DNA from: Cannabis sativa
Taxonomy: Eukaryota > Streptophyta > Magnoliopsida > Rosales > Cannabaceae
Assembly: GCF_029168945.1 (NCBI RefSeq)
Contig: NC_083602.1
Coordinates: forward strand, 13,017,850 to 13,081,849
Length of the DNA stretch: 64,000 nucleotides
Reading direction: 5' to 3'
Below, one piece after another: positions 57,884 through 64,000 of the stretch; the stretch's first letter is position 1; the number at the start of each line of letters is the position of its first letter. The notes beneath the pieces are model-generated. The model searched no databases, had not been told where the DNA came from, and saw nothing but the letters and a program-made list of their open reading frames with translations. Both the position numbers and the translations under genes were made by a program.

Positions 57884-60800
57884 TCAGTTGAACATATTGG
57901 GAAGAGGTCTCACTGCCATAAATGCATCCACCATCTGTCAAAAGAAAAAAAAAAATCAGTATTAATACTAAGGGAAGTGGTGGGGTGGTGGATTCCATTG
58001 CAAATTCTATGATCCAAATGCTTCCCTGAAAATGAGAAATGGATTTCCATTTTCTTGGATAAACACACATTTCTTGAAAATGCTGTTAACAGGTGAGAAA
58101 GAATGGAAAATATATGTTTAAGTGCAACTATATGGTGTTGTAATTAAGATCAGGAGGATGCAGAAGCATACCTCATCTGTAACAGCAGCTCTTGATTTAC
58201 TGTGCCTTTCTACTATTTCAGACAAAACTTGAATGAGCCGTTGCTTCACCTCACCAGTTAGCATGCGGCCCGCACCATACTCCTAGAAATGGGAGATAAA
58301 TTGTTATACTTGTGCAAGCAGTACTTTCATTATACAAAAATTTGAAATGCATTAAAGCTTATAACGTTACTAAACGCCATACATGCATATCCATCACGGG
58401 ACCAGTTTACAGGAATAAGACAGAGATCTTACCGTCCTAATGTGTTCAAGTTCTGCATCATCCTCTAGGAAAAAACCAAGGTACTTGATGGGTATATCAA
58501 CCTGAAAAATTGTATGATAACAATAACTCTATCAATTAAAGACTAATCACCATTTCTAGTTTAAATTTCAAATAAACACTAACACATTTGGTACTAAAAA
58601 GGAAAGTTAACATGTTGTAGCAAGCATATAACAATTTCTACTATCATTTTCCAAAAAAGGGCAGGGGAGCAACAATAATACCTCGAGATTGGCTCCTAAC
58701 TTTCTGTGTTTCTCTATAGAATCTTGTCCACCAGAGAATGCATACTTGTTTACCTGCATATACAGCAAAATTTAGAGCTTTCATAGACCTGTCACAGCAA
58801 TATAAAGCCAGAGATAACATGAATTCATTGAATATGATTCAAAGAAAAGGTGAAGAGGAACCATGCAAACCAGAATCAGCTGTTACTAAGGGAACCATAA
58901 TAGAGATGATTATATGAGAAAATAAGCAGCTGATGTTACAGAAACAATCAAACAACCAACTACATGAACCAGAAATTAACCTTGTTCTTAATATCCTTTG
59001 CAGAATCAGTGACATATATGGCAGAATTTGGATCACTAGCAGACATTTTTCCTGTCTCACCCTGGAGGTGTTAAGATGAAGATAAAGGCATAAGCAATTA
59101 GTTGGGAAAATAAAAAGCACGAGAGATTGCATAGAAAGTTATTTAATTTGTAAAGGAAAAAGAAAATCTCATAACTGGATATTTACGATTCAAATGTAGC
59201 ACAGTAAGTTTCTTTTTTTTTTCTTTTTTTTTTTTTTTTCTTTTGTTGAACAAAGAGTAGCACAGTAAGTTAAAAAAATGAAAACTTTAAGTCAATGAAA
59301 TAATTAACATCCAGATATAATATTTATACAATGTTCAGCCATTTTTCTTTTAAATACATGAAAGAAACCCCTGCCACGAGTTTGCACGAGTTCCTCAAAG
59401 TAAGTTTCATGGTAGTGATATGTGTTCAAAGGAGAAAATATAAACAGAAAATAGTCCATGCTTTTATCACACATATACCTGCAATGCTGGAAAGAAAGAT
59501 GATTCAATCAGAGCAGGCTTGTGATATCCTAAGCGAGGAGCAACATCCCTTGTCATTCTGAAATAAGGATCCTATGCAAAAAACAGAGGCATGTAAGAAT
59601 GATGAAAAGATGCAATCTTAAACTTCCCCGTGCTTGCCATGTGGACATAAATCAATAAAACAAAGTAATATAAATGAAATCTATATTATTCCAAGAAATG
59701 GTCCGGCCAAATACCTGGTCAATTGCACAAGGAATTAAGCAACGGGGATTATCTTTACCCTGGAATAGATGTGGAAATGAACTGGGAAACGATGGCACAG
59801 CCTGCACTAACCAAGTAAAAGGCAAATTGTAACTCTTCACGAACAAAAGAACCCAGCAAATATAACAAATTTAATGTGTTTTAAACATCCCAGAAACAAA
59901 GATGAAAGAATTTGACAAATCACTTAAATTTATTCAAAGCAACCACCACTGTTATCATCTTTATTATACCTGGATTGGTGGAAAACTAATTTTCCCAATA
60001 TGATCCTCTCCCGAAAAACCAAAAATTCCAGTAACCTACATAATACAGATACTCAAGTAAAGAACGGGTGACAAAGAAAACAATAACTGTAAGGAAAAGT
60101 AGAGTTGTTATAATACCTTATTTAAAGTGACACATTTAGCCACCCTCACCATATTTTTGTAAAATGCACTACACAAAAATATGTATATATATATAAATAA
60201 ATAAATGACAAACGAAGAATCTAACAAACCATGTTGTAAATGTAATTGTGTTTACAAAAGTGACCAAACTAACATTTTCACTTTGAAAAACAAGAAAGAA
60301 AAGTGAATCAAATTCTCCATTAACGTTTTGGGTAAAGAATTTTCGACTTACCCTCCAACATAATCAAAATCACTGAAGATGAAGGTTCTCGAAATGTCAA
60401 AGCCACAAGCAATTATGTCTTTTGCGTTCTCACGGGCAAGTCTCTGACTTTCCTCTACAGAGAGATTTTTCCACATACATTTCTCATCATCGGTAAGTTG
60501 TATGACCAGCGGCACCTTAAAGGCATCTTGCAAGTATCTGCAACAGAAATCATCATCATTAATGAGGACCAAACCAAACAGAAAAATTAATCTTTCTCGA
60601 GAAACAAACACAGATAAAGAAAAAAAAAAAAAAAAAAAAACCCACTTGGTGAACATAAAGGGAATGAGATGCCCCAAATGCAGAGCCTCAGAAGATGGGC
60701 CTCGTCCAGTGTAGAGATAAAATTTCTGGCCTTTCTCGTACGCATCAAGAATATCATTGAAGTCCCTGCACACTAACCAAATCATCAAAATCAGAAATTT

Positions 60801-61076
60801 TTTAATTGAAATTCAATCACGGAAAATGAGAAGGGAAATGAAAAGAGAATGAGACCGGTGAGCGAAGAAGACACCACGACGGAGAAAAACGTGGGGAGGG
60901 CGAGAGGTGAGACGGTGAACACGATCGATGAGTGACTGGTCTAGTCGCTGGCAACCGAACTGATCGATTAGCTTGTCGTAATCTATCTTGCCTCCGTCTT
61001 TCGCCGATACCTGCCATGGATTTACTACCTGGTCTAGCTCTGGTTCATGGTGTTGGGTCTCGTCTTTCTTCTCCAT
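57884..61076 (-). CDS. WRS: Cytosolic tryptophan--tRNA ligase (12 coding exons)
   Basis: Charges tRNA-Trp with tryptophan, using ATP, for cytosolic protein synthesis. Exons by eye: 61076-60856, 60765-60646, 60537-60352, 60168-60117, 60035-59970, 59801-59715, 59571-59479, 59061-58981, 58753-58682, 58501-58433, 58282-58172, 57934-57884. These give 402 residues in frame, the length I recall for the Arabidopsis enzyme. Both class I signatures are present: [17 protein letters not shown] (HLGH as HIGH box, exon 2) and GKMSAS (exon 8). The sequence is the eukaryotic/archaeal type ([22 protein letters not shown]), and it ends [11 protein letters not shown]. All introns fit GT-AG; exon 2 must use the donor GTGGGT inside AAGTGGGT, since the other choice breaks the frame. 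The start is the first ATG; an upstream in-frame GTG at 61130 is unlikely. No transit peptide is evident, so the cytosolic form is inferred. Confidence 0.96.
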
Positions 61077-61130
61077 AACTTTCTCTTGGCGCAGCCTTCC
61101 AATTCTAAAGCCACTCTCAGTTGTCTTCAC

Positions 61131-61850
61131 ACAATTGTGGTAACAATCTTTTCTACTCCCAAACGCTGCTTTTTAACACACTTTTTTTTTTCATTTGGAT
61201 TTCAGAGATTAAACCCACATATTTTGAGGGGCTGTTTGGTATGAAATAATATTTTAGTATGTTTTGTATGAGTTTTTTCTATTTTAAGGATAGAAATTTT
61301 ATTAGAATGGAAATAAGATTAACTTCTTATAAGATAATCTTAAATAAAATGTGGGTTCCAAATATTACTTTCAATCTTCCTTCTATGAATTTAATATATT
61401 ATTATTTTTATATAACTTTTTTCAACAATTTATTTAATTGTGTGTTAAACCAAATAATGCAATTTTATTAACAGTAATTTAATTATATTTTCATATGCAT
61501 AACTAAACATAATTATAAGTTTTCAAATAATTATATTCTCTTTTTTTATTATTCCAATTAATTAAATTATTTTGAACAACTTATACCAAATATCTTCTTA
61601 AGCTAAAACTTACAAATTATAATTAATTTATAATTAACTAAATATTGAACTTTGAAAAATAAAAACACCCTTAAATACTATACTTTTGTTATCAAACTAA
61701 TTGGGGACCGAAATAATGTTAAAATAGTATGTAGGGAACTTGATCGCAATGATCAAATGGATAGGAATTTTTTTCTCTTCGTACTATGTTCGTTCGTATG
61801 TAATCTTTTCTATATTTTTTGGCCCTCCTATGGCCTAGGGTTTATTTGTT
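61131..61850. other. Promoter-side and intergenic DNA of WRS
   Basis: The first about 100 bp upstream of the WRS start probably holds its 5' leader and promoter; I see no clear TATA box. Beyond that the sequence is AT-rich. A GGGGCTGTTTGGTATGA stretch at 61229 resembles MITE ends, but I found no matching partner. Confidence 0.4.
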
Positions 61851-62590
61851 ACCTTGGGTCTTTGTATACGCCGCCCTCCTATAGTTCTTACACTAGTTGT
61901 GGTTGTTGTTTTGAGTCTTTCTTTGGATAACAAAGGGAAACTTGTAATGACTAACTCAGAGAAAGTTGCTCTAGTCATGAACTCCAAAGGTAATGAGCTT
62001 GGAAAAGACCTCAATGAGTGGTCTGTGGTGGCACGATTGATATCTACGAATGTTAATTTTAATGGCCTACTTTAGTCAATTTCATTTTGGAAATAGAAGC
62101 TTAAATCAGGTTGGCAAATGCAGGAGGTGGCTAAGAGCACCTTTGTTTTACATTTCATGCTACAAATAGAGTGTCAATAGGTGGTTAAGCATGGACTGTG
62201 GATTGCTTGTGATGGTTTCTTAATTGTCAAGCCTATGCCAAATGATGGAGCTTGGGCTTCGGCTGACCTCCAATCGATGCCACTATGGGTTTGTGCTTAT
62301 GAGATCCTCGCATGATTTTAAACCTCGAAAAATGCTACAAAATTACAAACAAGATTGGGACAGTGGTTAACATTGATAAACTGTGGAAAAATGGGTTCCC
62401 AACCACTAAATACATAAAATTTCAGGTTCAAGTTCAGCTCTTAAAATCTCTCTTGGTTGGCCTCTTCTTTCCTCTAGAGGAAGGGTTAGCTTATGGAACT
62501 ATTTCAAGTATGGAATCTTCCATGTATTTACTATAAATGTGGTATTATTGGTCATGAGAAATATAGATGCAGGTTTCGGAAACGTATGAT
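61850..62590 (+). pseudogene. L1-type LINE ORF1 remnant (DUF4283 and zinc knuckle)
   Basis: In shifting plus-strand frames one can read a DUF4283-like stretch: MPLWVCAYEIP near 62280, TNKIGTVVNIDK near 62350, KFQVQVQLLKSLLVGLFFP near 62420. These are followed by a CCHC-type finger, KCGIIGHEKYRC near 62535-62570, whose first cysteine is displaced. Such proteins are the ORF1 of plant L1 LINEs or related retroelement products. Frames are broken repeatedly, and no endonuclease or reverse transcriptase follows, so it is dead. Confidence 0.65.
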
Positions 62591-62640
62591 CTCGGATGAC
62601 TTTGACAGAACGGTACCTATGTACGGTCCACGAATACAAT

Positions 62641-64000
62641 TATTAAGGTTTATGTCCTGAAAAACCTATAAAGATATATCTAATTATGAATAAGAACTGG
62701 ATATTTTGATATATGCATGAATGCATTAATGTTTAATTTTAAATAATTCATATATAAATATTAGAAAATTTCTTATTCTTACATAAGGTTGTGACTTGTA
62801 TTGTATAGAGAATTAAGATCACTTAGCCATGAATAAAAATAGTTAGCAATATATTAAATTTTAGGAATCTTTAATCAATGGTTGCTAATGCGGTTCACTG
62901 ATGCCCGTTATTTGGTGTAAGTAATCTTGATTCGAATTAGTAATGTAGCATGACATCTAAGTGAAGGTGTTGTATATAATAGAGAATATATAAGATAAGA
63001 ACCGATATGTAATTAAGTTGTCTTTATCAAATACGAAATTTATAATAAAGACCTGATTCATATCATAATCATGATCAATGGTAGATCAGCCTAAATTCGG
63101 AGTAATTATGAAGTCTTATTCATGTTATTAGTTTTTTTGATTCACTCGTTAAAGTTTCTTAGAAAAGATGATTCTTACAACTTCTATTTTGTGAGTCTAA
63201 TAATGTGGATGGCTGAAACATGATCTATAATTATAGAATTCTGACTTTTCTAACGTATCGCGTGTTAGTTTCTTTTATGTGTTAATTCTGGAAAGTTGCA
63301 CTTAAATTTAGATTAGATCTAAATTATACTTTCACTAGTGAATTAACGATACTAAAGGATAAAGAAGTAATGACAAGAGTAAAACGGTAATTTGACTAAA
63401 ACTAATTACGAACCGACACTAGAAGGGCTAATTATTGGAATTGATTGTATCAATGGATACTATAGTAAAACTCAATAAGTATAACTCTATAATTACTAAG
63501 AGTTCAATTCCATATTTTAGTGGAGTAATCATGAAATTAATAAATAAGATGATTTGGTTAATGAGATTCAATAAATAATTTAGTTTAGTAGAGCTTAGAA
63601 TATAGGTCCATGGTCCCAGGATTGCCACCTTGAAATAATGTCATGGAGAGGGATAAAAGTTGTATGTAAAACTTAAAAAAAATCTATTTTTATTTGCAAA
63701 ATAGAAATAATTTATTTTCTAATAAATAATTTATTTTTCAAATTAATTAAATTGGGAAAAAATAAAAGTTATTAGGAACAAAAATACATCCCTTGTCTTA
63801 ACCAAGACAAGGGAGGCGCCACATGCACTGTGTCTCATGCACCACCTATATAAAGTGTCCCCATTAGTTTTGTCTTTGGATTAATTAATTAATTTATTAA
63901 TTGAAGACATAAGTATTTGAATTTAAAAAGTAGTTGAGATATTATCTCACGTGGTTGAGAAATTCCCTCAATTGGTTATAGAATATAAATATCTATAACA
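62641..64000 (+). repeat. Probable diverged Copia-type LTR, right end outside window
   Basis: The text follows the same order as a family A LTR, with little base identity: GGTTTATGTCCTGAAAA near the start (compare GGTTTTATGCCCTAAATAAAA), CACTCGTTAAAGTTTC, GTGGAGTAATCATG, then TAGGTCCATGGTCCC (compare TAGACCCATGGTCCC), then a TATATAAAG box at 63848-63856. No end or primer site is visible, so this rests on layout alone. Confidence 0.5.
63848..63856 (+). promoter_or_regulatory. TATA box of the edge LTR
   Basis: TATATAAAG in a short GC-richer context (CACCACCTATATAAAGTGTCC), at the point where family A LTRs have their TATA box relative to the CCATGGTCCC landmark. Confidence 0.45.

Noticed and set aside
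60502..60714. 70-codon plus-strand frame with a lysine run
   Set aside because: Antisense to exons 2-3 and intron 2 of the tRNA synthetase gene; the lysines come from a poly-A stretch.
61229..61600. Possible MITE beginning GGGGCTGTTTGGTATGA
   Set aside because: The only candidate partner (TATACCAAATATC near 61580) is short and there is no consistent target duplication.
1..64000. tRNA, rRNA or endogenous pararetrovirus genes
   Set aside because: No cloverleaf with A and B boxes, rRNA core or pararetroviral coat/movement motifs was noticed; the tRNA-like words are only primer sites. A tRNA scan would be decisive.

Overview
The window is AT-rich nuclear DNA from a flowering plant, very probably a eudicot; I cannot name the species. 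The evidence is a spliced plant cytosolic tryptophanyl-tRNA synthetase gene, a MUSTANG-type domesticated transposase gene, several plant Copia LTR retrotransposons, plant-type MULE, hAT, pogo, Harbinger and Helitron elements, and scraps of plastid DNA. Only two host genes are convincing. They are a MUSTANG (MUG1-like) gene at 12080-13963 (+) and a 12-exon tryptophan--tRNA ligase gene at 57884-61076 (-). They face each other tail to tail and are separated by about 44 kb that is almost entirely transposable elements.

Layout. 1-9360: a plus-strand Copia-type element (family A) with its 5' LTR cut by the window edge, inserted beside an older minus-strand relic (9361-10075). 10650-13963: the MUG gene. 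14476-15409: a MULE-type MITE with a hAT MITE nested in its left terminal repeat. 15581-31364: a minus-strand family A element (TSD GTTAA) split by a plus-strand family A element at 18658-27638 (TSD ATAGA), which itself carries a MULE-type MITE (21287-21650, TSD TATTTATAA). 31377-33897: a large fold-back repeat. 35459-36209: a mosaic of plastid gene fragments (psbH, petB/petD intron, atpA, rbcL, ndhB), ending 137 bp before the CTAG of a Helitron 3' end. 36350-38160: AT-rich repeats. 39111-39600: a Tourist-like MITE. 40241-42140: a family A solo LTR (TSD ATTGT). 42519 onward: a second Helitron 3' end on the minus strand. 44722-51804: a long non-autonomous MULE (TSD TATTAATTA) split by a complete but internally deleted minus-strand Copia element (45244-48989, TSD ACCAC, LTRs identical by eye). 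52664-57420: further MITEs in a locally triplicated sequence. 61850-64000: a LINE ORF1 remnant, then a probable diverged LTR running off the window.

The best leads are: (i) the MUG1 and tryptophanyl-tRNA synthetase neighbourhood, which I recall as adjacent in Arabidopsis (At3g04605/At3g04600), here pulled apart by nested insertions; (ii) a gag-less family A subfamily seen twice in the same derived form beside an almost readable gag-integrase relative; (iii) a five-fragment plastid mosaic next to a Helitron terminus; (iv) two related MULEs whose internal repeat is inverted relative to their ends. I found no CRISPR array, rRNA or tRNA gene. I found no convincing new protein-coding system; the novelty is in mobile-element architecture. 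All mismatch counts and boundaries were read by eye.
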